A stretch of 64,000 nucleotides of DNA from Shinisaurus crocodilurus (lineage: Eukaryota > Chordata > Lepidosauria > Squamata > Shinisauridae): positions 207,102,200 through 207,166,199 of the forward strand of contig CM037876.1 in the NCBI GenBank assembly GCA_021292165.1, written 5' to 3'. The first letter of the stretch is position 1. Each line of letters starts with the position of its first letter. Positions 1 through 11,496 of this stretch are shown in pieces. The position numbers and the translations under genes were made by a program. Below the pieces are notes generated by a model. That model ran no database searches. It was not told the origin of the DNA and saw only the letters and a list, made by a program, of their open reading frames with translations.

Positions 1-739
1 GTCTGCTCACTAGGGTGTGTCACTCAAGGGCACCATGTAGCATTCTTGTGCTTAAGCTAGTATTAAAGACCCATGCAGAAAAGCGGTGCCAGTGGCCACT
101 GATGCTCAGGCATTTGCTCCGGGGCTGGTCTCGTGCTAGTTGCTATGTTGGCAGTGGAAGATGAGCGCTTGATCTGATGTACTTCTTCACTGGCACAAGG
201 GGCCAGAGGTTTGAGGCACTTGTATGCAATTAGTTTCTAATTTCACTAGCGGTCAAATGCTGTCCATTCTGAAACACCTCTGAACCCTGGTGGTATCTAA
301 TTGGATGTAGGAGTGCTTTTGTTGTAAAAACAGTCTCCCAGGCAGTATTCCAGTTATTTTAAAACTTTAAAACCTGCTGTGTGCTCAGTCACACAAATGT
401 GACAGTTAAAAAGCATCAGTCAATAAGAAAAATAGGACACCAAAGGGTGTCATTATTATTAGGAAATAAATGGCTCTGCATATAGAAACACAAACGGCTA
501 AAATAGCTGAAGACAGACGTTCATGAAATGCTGGCTTTCATATTGCACTGCAAGCTCCTTGATCCCCTCCCCTCATGCAAACAACATTCTTTCTCGTCAA
601 ATGCAAACCTCATTACTCTCCCAGAAAGCAGCATTCCCAGACTTGCAGCAACCAATTTCTGCACACAAGAAGCTATATTTGGAGGAGAACATCTAGGACA
701 CCCGCCAGCAAAGGCAACTGGGCAGCCTAAGACTTCTGG
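1..739. other. Probable OSBPL5 intron DNA, no feature recognised
   Basis: This AT-rich sequence shows no exon, promoter or repeat end that I can support. Confidence 0.4.
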
Positions 740-745
740 CGCGCG

Positions 746-787
<42 letters not shown>
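740..787. repeat. (AC)n microsatellite with GC-rich start
   Basis: About 20 AC repeats are preceded by GCGCGCACGC. Histidine/threonine or cysteine/valine repeat frames here are artefacts of the repeat. Confidence 0.95.
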
Positions 788-791
<4 letters not shown>

Positions 792-2151
792 GCTCTGCTA
801 ATGACATGATTGCTAGTCAGTTGTGTAGGAACTGGCCATCAAAAGCAGGTGGTACAGGGTGAGCTGAACAGAAAGGAGGACCTGATGTCTTGTGGGGAAA
901 AGCAGTGGTCAAGCAGCAGATATTTCTGGAAGCCTGTAGCTTTGATAAGGCTTCCCCCACTTTCCCCAGCTATCACCCATGAAATTAAATGGCTAATGGA
1001 CTCCTCTGGCAGAGGCTTTTGCGTCTCCCCCCTTCCCAAACCAAGAAAGGGAGGATGAACCTGGGGTCTTCAGCCAACGGAGGTGATCTGACTACATCCA
1101 TTCGCTGTTGTTGGAAGGAGGCATCTTGGGTATAGTCTATACTGAAGGTCTTTTCATTTCTGAGGCACTGCTGTGTCAATATTGTTTCCACACACAATTG
1201 CTGCTCAGTGGGCACATGTCCAGGAATAGAGCTTAGCATATGCCTTGCTTATAACACAACCAAGTGTGCACAAGAATATGACATGCTGCAGTTGCGGGAG
1301 AAGAAGGCAGCGTCTGAAAGGTCATGTATATCCCTGGTGTGTATAGTGCAGTGTAGTGCCACATCAGTGCTTCAGTTGTGGGATAAGGGGAAGGGGCATG
1401 TATTTTTAAATATATAATGAAATGCATGTGCGGCTGCGCAGCACGGCATGTGCTCAGAACCATGTGGCTCCATATGGTGAGCGTCATGATTTCAAACATA
1501 ATTTCCCGCCCTCAGAAAAATCTCCCCCACCATCTGAGAAGAAAGGTGTTGACTGACAAAAAAGGGTGACCAAACACCGGAGGATGAACTCCCTCCCATC
1601 CATCTCACTTCTAATACCACTTAGGTAGTCAACGTCAAGCACTTAGTGGGAATTTTTTTAAGTAGTGGGAGGTGTATCCAAGGGTCACGTGTGCAGATAC
1701 TAATGCCAATTCATACGGTTTCTGCTTTGGGCTAAGTGACCTGTTTTTTAAAAAGTCATGCAGGCAAGCACCCAGCACCGCCCCAGCTGTGCAGGTACAT
1801 TGAAATGTAGCCTACAAAATGGGAATGTCTAACCAACTACCCCTATCAACAAAGGATAGAAAATGGAGGACAACCATGAATTTCCTGTGTGCCAGGGTTG
1901 AAGCAGTATAGAGAACAGAATAGGAAGGAGCACCCAAAGCCAGCTCCTTAAGACAAGACAAAGGTAACATATCCTTCCCATCTGCAATTTGGTCAGTCCT
2001 GCCAGCTTCTTTCAGGTAGTTGGTTTACTTGAAGGCTCCCCAGGCCTCTCAGGCGTTTTTGGGGAAGGACTGGCAACTTGTAACAGGAGGGGTGCTTTGC
2101 CTCTCTGATTAGAAGTGTTCCTCCAGCCACCATATTGTGATATGCCATCTT
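788..2151. other. Intronic stretch, no feature recognised
   Basis: Short open frames occur on both strands, but none has a recognisable domain or splice context. Confidence 0.35.
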
Positions 2152-2238
2152 TAAAAACTGAGTTCAGTAGGTGGCCTGGTGACCAGCCAGATGGGTGATT
2201 CATAAATGTAATAATAAATACATAAAAATAAAAGGTAA
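2152..2238 (+). mobile_element. L2-like LINE 3'-end fragment
   Basis: GGTGGCCTGGTGACCAGCCA and the following GATGGGTGATTCATAAATG match the 3' terminus of the larger LINE at 19037-19085. The fragment ends in an A/T-rich tail. Confidence 0.75.
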
Positions 2239-2299
2239 TCAATGTGGAACAGTACTTGCGTGTGCCCTACAGGTGGTGCTGTACCTCTAGAATCAACTA

Positions 2300-2547
2300 C
2301 AGTCATGCCTTGGACTGAGAGCATAATTTGTTCGGGAAACGTGCTTGTAATCCAAAACACTCTTATATCAAAACGAAATCCCCCCCAAAAAAAATTTGTA
2401 GAGAGATTTTTAATTTAAGCCATACTACAGTACTTGTATTGCAAGACGTCGCTTGTATATCAAGTAAAAAAAAATTAAATATTTAAAAATTTGCTTGTCC
2501 TGCAAAACGCTCTCAAACCAAGTTACTTGCAATCCAAGGTATTACTG
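2300..2547. mobile_element. Tc1/mariner-type MITE, copy 1
   Basis: The terminal inverted repeats begin CAGTCATGCCTTGG and end CCAAGGTATTACTG. The element is directly flanked by TA on both sides (2298-2299 and 2548-2549). The body carries GAGCATAATTTGTTC and a centre of A/T runs. A second copy lies at 11242-11496. It is non-autonomous and non-coding. Confidence 0.85.
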
Positions 2548-3087
2548 TACTGCTGAAGGGTAGGATTAGCATGCAGGCCAACAGTAGCAGCAGCTTCTCC
2601 ATCTGAGCCATACTTAACCATATACTTAAGATTTGCAAGCAAAATAAACTAAAGAAATCACATCAGGACCAGTTGGAAGTTGGCAAGCGCTCTTATAGAT
2701 CAAGTCATTGGTCTATAACTTGCTTTATCGACAGTCACAACACCGCAAAGAGTCTTGCAGCTGCTTTGAAGACTTAACCATTTTCTTTCGGCAAAAGCTT
2801 TAATGGACTAGAGTCTACTGTCCACGAAAGTGTATGCCTTAATAAAATTTCTTCATCTTTAAGGCGCTACTTGATCAGGGTTGGCTCCAGATTTTGGGAG
2901 GGCCCTAAGACAAGATGCCCCGAGTGGGGGCCACCTCCTTGCTACTGTTGCCACTGCCCATTCGTTGTTTTTTCCCCTTCCATGCCCAATCTGCACAACA
3001 GCCTAGAATGAGAAAGCAAGGTAAGTGGAGGTGGCTGCCACTGCATGTACATCTGGAGAGGGCAAGTGAACAGACAGCAACAGCGAG
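2548..3087. other. Intronic stretch, no feature recognised
   Basis: No exon or repeat end supported. Confidence 0.35.
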
Positions 3088-3158
3088 GAGGAGGAGGAGC
3101 AGGAGGAGCAGGAGCAGCAGGAGCAGCAGGAGCAGCAGGAGCAGCAGGAGGAGGAACA
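3088..3158. repeat. Purine-rich (GGAGCA)n/(AGG)n repeat
   Basis: Imperfect GAGGAG and GGAGCAGCA units. They create a polyleucine frame on the minus strand and an arginine/serine frame on the plus strand, neither likely to be a protein. Confidence 0.9.
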
Positions 3159-5086
3159 TGGCCAGGGGCTCCGAGGGATAAGCAGTGGGTCTATGGTGTC
3201 CTATGATGCCAAGCTGAGTAGCAAAACATCTTCTAACTGGTCCTAAAAGACTACATATCAATGAATGAATGAGCGTGTGGGTTTTCCTGCAACTAACATG
3301 GCTAACTAACCCTTTTGAAGCTGACATTGTAGATTTCAATGCATAGTGCAATGCAAATGCAGATATGCACAGGTTTTTAATTATTTTACTTTTTGTTACC
3401 AACTGCAGCTAAAGTAGGGTCTATTAGGAGCGGTTGCATGAAAAAAAAAACATGTTAAAATAAATATTTTTAATTTCTAAAAGGTAAGAGAATTGTATGT
3501 GGCACAAATGCATAGATGGTGCGAATTGCCTTTAGACTACAGTGGAAACGAATGTAAAAATATTAACGTCTACAAGGCTACAGACTTATTTCTGTTTTCA
3601 TTATTAAACTAAATCTTGTGGGGAAAATTTCAGACTACCAAACGGTTTCCTATTGAGGTTCCATATTCCACTCTGTTTCTCTCCCCAAGACAGCTACAAG
3701 GTATAATTAGTTTTTTTTGAGGGTGGAGGTGAGGGGGAGGAACAAGTATTTCAAAGGTTGGTCAGATTAAGACAGCTCAGGGAAGAGAGATGAAAACCAA
3801 CCAGTCCCTCAGGCTTTTGAGGCAATTTAATAGCTCCAATGACTGTCTATCAATCTACATCTTAAAAGCTATTATCTCCTTAGAGATCAATTTAACTTGC
3901 CATTTAACTTAATTACAAAACTTGCTGCATAAAGCAACATGGTCACTCTTGCTGGGGAGCCTAGCACAGGGTTCTTCTCTAAGGACCTCCACCCGGATGC
4001 ATTGGGGCCAAGCTGAAAAAAACCTAGCTGCATATTAGATCATATTCTTTTAGACTTCTGTAGACTAGATTGTCCTATCTCATTTACAGTGGCCTTAGGG
4101 CTTCTCAAATCTTCACTTGCTAGGAGTTGCATGCAATAAACGCTGTGCACTGAAGCAGCAAGCTGCTCCTATTTGTGTCCTCAGTCAGACCCCTCTATCC
4201 TTGAAAACTGCTTCTTGAGGATAAAAATAAAGGCGTATTGGTGTATCCTGTGTACTAGTGTATGCAGTGAACAGCAGAGGTGCAGAACCTCAGGCCTGGT
4301 AGCAAATCCACCCTGCTTGGGCCATTCCCCAAATAGCCCGGCTCCCTTTCCTTGGCCCCACCCCTTCCCCTCACCGCCAATCATTTGGTGGTTTCCTGAC
4401 CTTTGCGCAGTTTTTTTCCCTATTCTGAAAGGTTGAAATGCCCCTCCTAAGGATTAGTTACTGCCAGTGCCGCGCTGAGTACCAAAATAAAAATAATAAA
4501 AATCCGGGGCTGAGGCACACAGGACAACAACAACAACAACAGAGCACAAATTTGCATGTGCTAATTTGCATATGCTCTAAAGTCTGTTTGTGTGTGTGTG
4601 TGTGTGTTTGTCTTTAAAGGAGCCTGTCTCCTAAGGACACCCCTACTGTAAAAGGGGACGTATGGACAGGGGAGAGGAGGGCATCTGATTTGGGGGGGGG
4701 GGAATCAGGCAGAAAGATTCAAGGGGGGAGGAGGGCAGCAGGAGGTGAAGCACACGTGGGCAAACAGCCAGCTCATCCAGGGGGATCTCATGCAACAGAG
4801 ATCATCAGGGCCCCTGTACCTTTATTTCAGCAAGTGCCCATAGACGACAGGGTGGTGGGGCAGATGGCCTGCCAAGGATTTGGGGCTCCAAATGAAAGAT
4901 TTGGGGCTCCAGACCTAATGGGCTTTCCCCTAACACCACCTCTGATTGCTTCTAGCAAGAGCTTTAAGCTAAAATATATGGCATGCAGATATTTTTGGTA
5001 TTGTGGCTCACGAGAGCGTCTCCGAAATGGAATTTGGCCCTTGAGCTGAAAGGTTCAACATCCCTGGTGTAAGGTCTCTGTGGAGA
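3159..5086. other. Intronic stretch with a short (TG)n tract
   Basis: A (GT) tract at about 4589-4609 and a poly-G run near 4694 are the only clear structures. No exon recognised. Confidence 0.4.
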
Positions 5087-5542
5087 AAGCCAGTGTTTAA
5101 GGAGTTGCACTGGCTACCAGTTGCTTGCCGAGCTGAATTCAAGGTGTTGGTTTTGACCTTTAAAACCCTACACAGCTCCGGCCCAGTTTATCTCAAGGAG
5201 CACCTCCAGCAACATCAAGTAGGCCGCTCAACAAGATCTGCCATGGACGGCCTTCTCCTTGTCCCATCAGCCAGAGCAGCCAGGCTGGTGGGGACTAGGA
5301 AGATGGCCTTCGCTGTGGCGGCCCCCATGTTATGGAACTCCCTCCCTAGTGACCTTCGCCATGCCCCCTCCGTGATGAGCTTCTGCCGCGCATTAAAAAC
5401 ATGGCATTTCAGGCAGGAATATGGGGTGGGTTAGGATTTTAAAAGAATTTTTTATACTGTTTTAATTATCATGTTTTATTGTATTGTTTTAATTGTACAT
5501 TGCCCAGGGTGGCCGGGTGGCCGGCCAGATGGGCGATTAACA

Positions 5543-5592
<50 letters not shown>
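5087..5592 (+). mobile_element. L2-like LINE, 5'-truncated 3' end
   Basis: From TTTAAGGAGTTGCACTGGCT onward it is nearly identical to 18620-19080 of the larger LINE. It encodes the last roughly 110 residues after the reverse transcriptase (HWLPVACRAEFKVL through WNSLPSDLRHAPSVMSF), the 3' UTR and a tail of (TAA)n at about 5546-5592. The 3' UTR contains GGTGGCCGGGTGGCCGGCCA. This is a typical 5'-truncated insertion. Confidence 0.92.
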
Positions 5593-5594
<2 letters not shown>

Positions 5595-6405
5595 CCTGAG
5601 CACACACAGGTGAATGAACCCTGACCTAGTTTTCCCCTGTCGCTGACACCCCTCGTTCACCCATCTTTCTGCATAATCCCCACCCAGGGGACAGGAGACA
5701 CAGTTCTGGGCAGACCTCTGCATAGCTACATCTGCATACTCTCAATAGGGCGCCCTTACATCTCCCCTCAAGGAAGGGCATCAACATTCCGAAGGTGGGG
5801 AGCAGTCTCAAAGAGCTGCAAAGTACCCCAAAGTATCCAGGAGATGCCAGCACCCGAGAAGCGCCACCACCCCGCAGGGCGGAACCAGCCCACCTGGTCC
5901 TCAAGGGCGGGGAGGGGGCAAGGGAGGGTAGAAAAAGACAAGCCCTAGAGACAAAGGGTTGGTTGGGAACTCAGTGCAGGCTTACACGGATCAGGTCCCT
6001 GGCTCCAGTCAGGACCAAGCAGCTTTCAACCCCAGGCGTGACGCCCGGAGACTGGCTACACAGACCGCTACGCTAGATCAGTAAGTCAGAGTCTCTGATG
6101 TAAGGTTACTCTTCTGTATTGAGCAAAGCCTATCCTCGTATGTGTATTGAAGCTTTCCGCTTCAGCTATTTTTATGGACTTCCTTGTTTATGGTGTGAAA
6201 TTCCTGTAGTCTATTAGTTCCGCTCCATTAAACTCTTTGAAAATTAGCCGCTTACTGTCTCAATACGATTTTATGCGATTCAGCGTCAATGGTTGGTAGC
6301 AGCTGGGTTTAAAGTTCTCAGAAGCCACTTAAAGGGCAATTCTTTGGTGCCGGTTAACCCTTTAAGTGCCAAACCCACGCAACGGATCAGTCACGGTCCG
6401 CCACA
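5593..6405 (+). mobile_element. Solo LTR, copy 1
   Basis: It starts TGCCTGAGCACAC directly after the LINE (TAA)n tail and ends CGGTCCGCCACA. It aligns along its length with 27007-27781, sharing CTGCATAATCCCC, AGTCTCAAAGAG, TCTATTAGTTCCGCTCCATT (6210-6229) and GTGCCGGTTAACCC. The TG...CA ends and absence of internal coding sequence indicate a solo LTR of a retrovirus-like or Gypsy-type element. The class is not determined, and no clean target duplication is visible. Confidence 0.75.
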
Positions 6406-6558
6406 GACTCCATTATTAAAACCTTCTGGGAGATGTATGCTATACTCTATTTCTTGGCCATATTTGTATCTTGTCCTTCCAAGGAGATCAGGGAAGCTAA
6501 AGGAGAGGTGAAATTAAATGCATCTTTGGATTTAATGTGCACTTGTTAATGCAAATAG

Positions 6559-6632
6559 GTGTAGGTGTGCATGTGTGTGCGTGTGTGCATGTGTGCATGT
6601 GTGCGTGTGTGCATGTGTGCGTGTGTGTGTGA
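6559..6632. repeat. (TGTGCATG/TGTGCG)n microsatellite
   Basis: Alternating purine-pyrimidine repeat, potentially Z-DNA forming. Confidence 0.9.
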
Positions 6633-6712
6633 TAATGCCAATGAAACAACTGAAACAGGCAAGCAAAGGAACAGTGGCTACTCAAGGAAGCACAGTGATA
6701 AGGGCACAATTA

Positions 6713-6849
6713 AGGGCACAATTCTATGCATGTTTAGACAGCAAAAAAAGTCCTAAAACTCCCAGCATCCCCCAGCCAGCCATGGTGGCTGGAGGATGCT
6801 GGAAGTTGTAGGACTTTTTGCTGTTTAAACATGCCTAGGATTGCACCCA
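6713..6849. mobile_element. Palindromic 'GGGYGCAATCC' MITE, copy 1
   Basis: The ends AGGGCACAATTC and GGATTGCACCCA are flanked by TA at 6711-6712 and 6850-6851. The arms carry TAGACAG, AAAAAGTCCTA and CTCCCAGCAT and fold into one long hairpin. The TA flanks suggest a Tc1/mariner-type origin. Confidence 0.82.
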
Positions 6850-7761
6850 TAAAGGCTACAAAGTGAGGCTCAAACTGAATGTTACAGGGAGATTTGGTCT
6901 CTTTCACACCAATGTGTTGTTTAGCGGGCAGGAGTGGGGGAGAGGAGCATGATGGGACATTATTGCAATAGCATTTCCCTGCTCCCCACAACTGGCAGTC
7001 AGTGAAGCAGAGTGAGGGGCAGGGACATGCTAACACAATGTCTATTGTCTCCTCATGTCTCCACATCCTGCAACTACGTGTTGCCTGCAAAACTTACTTT
7101 GGCAGCAGTCGCACATCTCCCAGCAACATGCAGTTTGGGCCCAAGTTGTTAAAGACCTTAAAAATGAATATGGGTTCTTCAAATTCCAGTGTAAGCCATT
7201 AATCACCAGGCCACTATAACTTATTACTTCGCTTCAGAAGACAAGAGTTGTTCACAAACCATGGAGATTCCAGCACAAAACACTGGTACAGAAAGATTCA
7301 GGTTGGTTAGCAGGAAGGGGATAAACAGCATCTACATGTAAAGGAAGAACAAACAAACAAGCAAACAAACAAACCCCAATAACTCACCATCAGATTCAGA
7401 AGCTGCCCTGAAGATCAAGTAACTGCTCGGAAGAGGCTGTGTGATTGAACCTACGTTCTCCCCCTTTGGACCCTGGAATGATTTGTGAAACAAAAAGAAA
7501 CGTCCTTTATAATTTCTCTTTATTTCTCACTTTTCTCTTTTCTGCTTTTATTTTCAATTGTATGCTTTCAGTGTCAAACTAAAATTATATCACAAACAAA
7601 AATATAAACACCCTTAGTTTCTGGGATACAGAGAGGTTTAAAATGTTTATATTAATAGCCACGTTTATATTAATGCATCATTAAACAGACCAATAATGAA
7701 ATCTTGGAATGCATGGCTGCTAACACCTTCTATTTATTTACAGATGAGTAATACATCACTA
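6850..7761. other. Intronic stretch, no feature recognised
   Basis: A short (CAAA)n tract lies near 7350-7374. Nothing else supported. Confidence 0.35.
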
Positions 7762-7870
7762 AGGGTACAATCCTGTGCAAGTTTAGACAGAAAAAAAAGT
7801 CCTATAACTCCCAGCATGCTGAGAGCTGTAGGCCTTTTTTTCTATCTAAACCTGCACAGGATTGCACCCT
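7762..7870. mobile_element. Palindromic 'GGGYGCAATCC' MITE, copy 2
   Basis: It has near-perfect hairpin arms from AGGGTACAATCCTG to CAGGATTGCACCCT, with TA on both sides (7760-7761 and 7871-7872). Confidence 0.85.
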
Positions 7871-8713
7871 TAGTATGCCGATTTTGATCCAAAATGGAAG
7901 CAATCATGTTTAAACCACTAGGCAAGACCTTGTTGAGAGATGGTTAGAAGATCCTGAGGGTGCGGGGGTTTTAGGCTACAAACTATTAGCAAAATGTGTT
8001 TGATAGGCGTGGTGGCAGATCCTTGTTTTGCTCAATATCACACCTTCATAGGAAGATCTTGTGTAACTTATTTTCACAAAACAGAAGTTCAATCCAATCA
8101 GCATGCGAATATACACAGGAATAAATTTGGATTAAATATTTTTAAGTATCTGTTCCTCTTGACAACCTGTTAATATGCCAAAAAGGTAAAGCAGCAGGCA
8201 TCTGCGAGGTTTCTCTGGAGTTCTATCAGCCATGTAACCTGTCCCACATTTGACTTCCGTATTCATTGTAAAAACATGCACTCACACACAATCAGACAGA
8301 TGGCTCTCGTACCTCATGTTAATATTAGTGACTTAGAAGCCATTAATACCAATTTGCTTTCACATCATTAAGCTCGGCCTACTAAGTGAGCCACTGTTGG
8401 AACTGTTTCCAGGCAAGGGGTTGGATCCTGATTGAAGCTGGATCAACTGACGGATGTGGACTTCCTTCAGTTGACCTAGTCATTTCTGTCTTCTGGGCTT
8501 CACTGCCCCCTCCATACCTCAGCAGCCCTCCAGCTCCTTGAAACTGTTCTACAGAGAGTCAGGAGACCCTACTGAATGGGGTGAGCTGTGGTAGGACTGG
8601 GGAGGGGCCCCCCCCAACAATCGGGTGGAGGCACCTTCCGTGAGCAGAGTCTGTCCTCTTGTGGAAGGTTCCTTCCTCTTACGGAAGGCAGACCCTGGGT
8701 CCAACCCCTTGAG
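7871..8713. other. Intronic stretch, no feature recognised
   Basis: No exon or repeat end supported. Confidence 0.35.
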
Positions 8714-9983
8714 CAGGGCCGGTGCAAGGCAGTTTGGTGCCCTAGGCAAGATCAGATATTTAGCGCCCCCCCCTTCCCACTTGAGCCATCCCTCCCTCCC
8801 TCCCTCCAGCCCTATACCCATTATGAAATAAATTTCCCTCCTGGGAACTGCCGAGCCCCATAGAAAGACTTTGTGGACTTTGAGACTTTCCCCTTGAGTT
8901 CACGCGGAAAGCAAAGAGGCAACATCAGCCCAGCTATGCCAGGAACTCCCAAGGGCCTTCTCCTACTCCATATATATATATATAAAAGTCTGTCTCCTCC
9001 TGCGGGCAGCACAAGGGATATGAAAAAAGGCGCTACCTGTGAGGAATAGAGACAAAAGGGCGTCTTGCAGCCTGTCCTACCTCGCAGGGTGGAGGTGAAG
9101 AGACACTGGTTTGACTCATACACCTTCTGGGTTGCGGGAATGCATGTAGTAGAAACATAGCAAAGAGAGAGCCCGGGGATCATCTGGTTCAAGTTTCTGC
9201 TTCCCCTCCTCTATCACTTTGTTGCAATATTCCTTTATCAGAATAATGTATATTATCCTGTCGTTCCCTTTACCAGCCTAGTGCTCAAGGCAGACAACAA
9301 TATTCAAAGTACAGTAAAGCAAACATCAGCAGTTCAGGGCACAATCCTAAACACGTTGAGGCAGAAAAAAGCCCCGCAACTCCCAGCATTCACCAGCCAG
9401 CATGGCTGGCTGTTGGAATGCTGGGAGTTGCGGGGCTTTTTTCTGCCTCAACGTGCGTAGGATTGTGCATGGCTGGCTGGGGAATGCTGGGAGTTGTAGG
9501 ACTTCCCCCCCCCTCCAAACACGCGTAGGATTGCATCCTAAAAGCATTTAAAACCAAAACACAGAAACAGCATGGTAAATAATTAAAACATTGGAGCCCC
9601 AGCTAGCTTAAAATACCTTTCCCCTCCCTCCGTGGTTGCTGGAAATAACTGCTTTCAGGGGACGTTGAGCTGAGGAACCTGAGGCGCGCGCCAGAGGGAG
9701 GGAAGGCAAAGCAGGTGTTTGCAGGTGCATCCTTCCCGCAGCCCACCAGCCTCCCATCATTGGCCTCCGCAGCAGCGCTGAGCCCTGAGGTGGAGGAGAG
9801 AGAGGGAGGGAGGGGCGCACTTCTTTCGCCTCGCCTTCCCCACCACAGGACATGATTGGTAAAACAAACTTGGTAAAATATGCATTTTAGCGCTGTATTT
9901 TTTTTTCAAGGCGTTTCTGGCGCTCCCTTTAGCCCGGCGCCCTAGGCAGCCGCCTACTTGGCCTAATGGTAGCACCAGCCCTG
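8714..9983 (-). mobile_element. Non-autonomous hAT element, family 2
   Basis: The terminal inverted repeats are CAGGGCCGGTGC and GCACCAGCCCTG. They are flanked by an exact 8-bp duplication, CCCTTGAG (8706-8713 and 9984-9991), which is diagnostic of a hAT insertion. The left end (GTGCCCTAGGCAAGATCAG) matches the reverse of the 63.7-kb terminus of the large hAT at 57732-63718. The right end (CGCCCTAGGCAGCCGCC and TTGGCCTAATGGTAGCACC) matches the reverse of that element's 57.7-kb terminus. It is 1,270 bp with no readable transposase. The interior includes (CCCT)n, a short (TA)n, a nested MITE at 9336-9539 and a GC-rich patch at about 9660-9850. Confidence 0.93.
9336..9539. mobile_element. Palindromic 'GGGYGCAATCC' MITE, copy 3 (one and a half units)
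   Basis: Hairpin arms run from AGGGCACAATCCTA through CCCCGCAACTCCCAGCAT and back. The right arm is then repeated once more (GGGAATGCTGGGAGTTGTAG, ending GGATTGCATCCT). It is nested in the hAT at 8714-9983. Confidence 0.8.
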
Positions 9984-10400
9984 CCCTTGAGTTTTATTCT
10001 GCATCAGCCTCATCCATGGCATTTTACAGGGGATTCAGAAAACCACTTCCACTTGGAATCCTCCCATGTTTTCCCACCACTTAGTCCATCTTTTTTCTTG
10101 GATTCAATGGTACTCTTGTGTGAACAGAAGGCACTTCTGCAAGGTGTCCCCCAGATTTCCTCCAATTCCCCACTCCCACTGCAGTTCCCAACACCCAAGA
10201 GTGGCTTTTCAGGGGTCTACAGTGGGGAGAAAGGGTTCAGATAAACATGGTGCCTCGTGTGTGTCTTTGGAACCAAGCCCCTAGATTTAAATTTCCATTC
10301 CTCACTGGGAGACCTCTGGTGTCACTCAGCCTAAGTCACCTCATAAGGATGTTTATTTTTCATTTATATTAATATTTTAAAGCTGCTTTTCTACCCAAAA

Positions 10401-10680
10401 GAGCCAGCGTGGCGTAGTGGTGAGAGTGTTGGACTGGGAGTCGGGAGATCTGGGTTCTAGTCCCCGCTCGGCCATGAAACTCACTGGGTGACTTTGGGCC
10501 AGTCACTGATTCTCAGCCTAACCTACCTCACAGGGTTGTTGTGAAAATAAAATGGAGAGGAGGAGGAGGAGGAGGAGGAGGAGGAGGAGGAGGAGGAGGA
10601 GGAGGAGGATTATGTAAGCCGCCTTGGGTTCCTTTCAGGAAAAAAGGCGGGGTATAAATATAATAAATAAATAAATAAAA
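10401..10680 (+). mobile_element. Sauria/Squam1-type SINE
   Basis: The tRNA-derived head GAGCCAGCGTGGCGTAGTGG is followed by a B-box-like GGTTCTAGTCC, the conserved body (ACCTACCTCACAGGGTTG), an (AGG)n expansion at 10557-10609 and a BovB-like tail (GTAAGCCGCCTTGGGTTCC). It ends in (AATA)n. It is the most complete copy in the window and is not a functional tRNA gene. Confidence 0.93.
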
Positions 10681-11241
10681 ATAAAAAAGATCTTCAAAGT
10701 GACAAAGGGGAATAACCCAATGGACTCCACCTGGACTGTCTTAGAAGGAGGGTAGAATGAGGGGTGGGCAACCTGTCCTCTCAGCAGCTTTCTGTATTGT
10801 GTGCCTCTGCCAGGAGAGATCTCCATCTCTCTGACGATATCAAAAGGCACTCAGTGACAATTTCATCACTTTCCCATGACTAGGGGCCATCTCTTACATA
10901 AACTCGCAAGAATATTTTTTTAAAAATAAGCTTTTATTTATTAATTCCCTCAAATAAATATAAAATGTAAAACAAAGAGAACTATTTGGATGAAAGTTCC
11001 CTGCTGAAGATATTGAGTCGAACTCTGTGTAGAACTCTGAAGGAGTTAAAAACAAAGAATCAGTGGCACACTAAAAGGTGACCAATGAGGGACAGATGCT
11101 TTGCTGTACAGTGACTGTTGTAGCAGTTCCTCCCCTGTAACTCCAAAGTCTTTTCACTTGGGGAATTACGGTAAGTTCTGTGAAATACTTTAAGAGCATT
11201 CCACATCAAAGCTGTTATTCTGAAGGCGAGGGAGGATTGTA

Positions 11242-11496
11242 CAGTCATGCCTTGGATTGAGAGCATAATTCGTTCCGGAAACGTGCTTGTAATCCAAAAC
11301 ACTCTTATATCAAAACGAAATCCCCCCCCAAAAAAATGTGTACAGAGATTTTTAATTTAAGCCGTACTACAGTACTTGTATTGCAAGACGTCGCTTGTAT
11401 ATCAAGTAAAAATAAAAATTAAAATAAATATTTAAAAATTTGCTTGTCTTGCAAAACGCTCTCAAACCAAGTTACTTGCAATCCAAGGTATTACTG
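11242..11496. mobile_element. Tc1/mariner-type MITE, copy 2
   Basis: It has the same ends and body as 2300-2547, with TA on both sides (11240-11241 and 11497-11498). The arm reads CAGTCATGCCTTGGATTGAG. Confidence 0.87.

Noticed and set aside
2905..3402. 165-residue minus-strand frame with a long leucine run
   Set aside because: It is produced by the (GGAGCA/AGG)n repeat; no domain, splice or start context.
10401..10480. tRNA-like A and B boxes
   Set aside because: Part of a SINE head that recurs many times; no cloverleaf expected.
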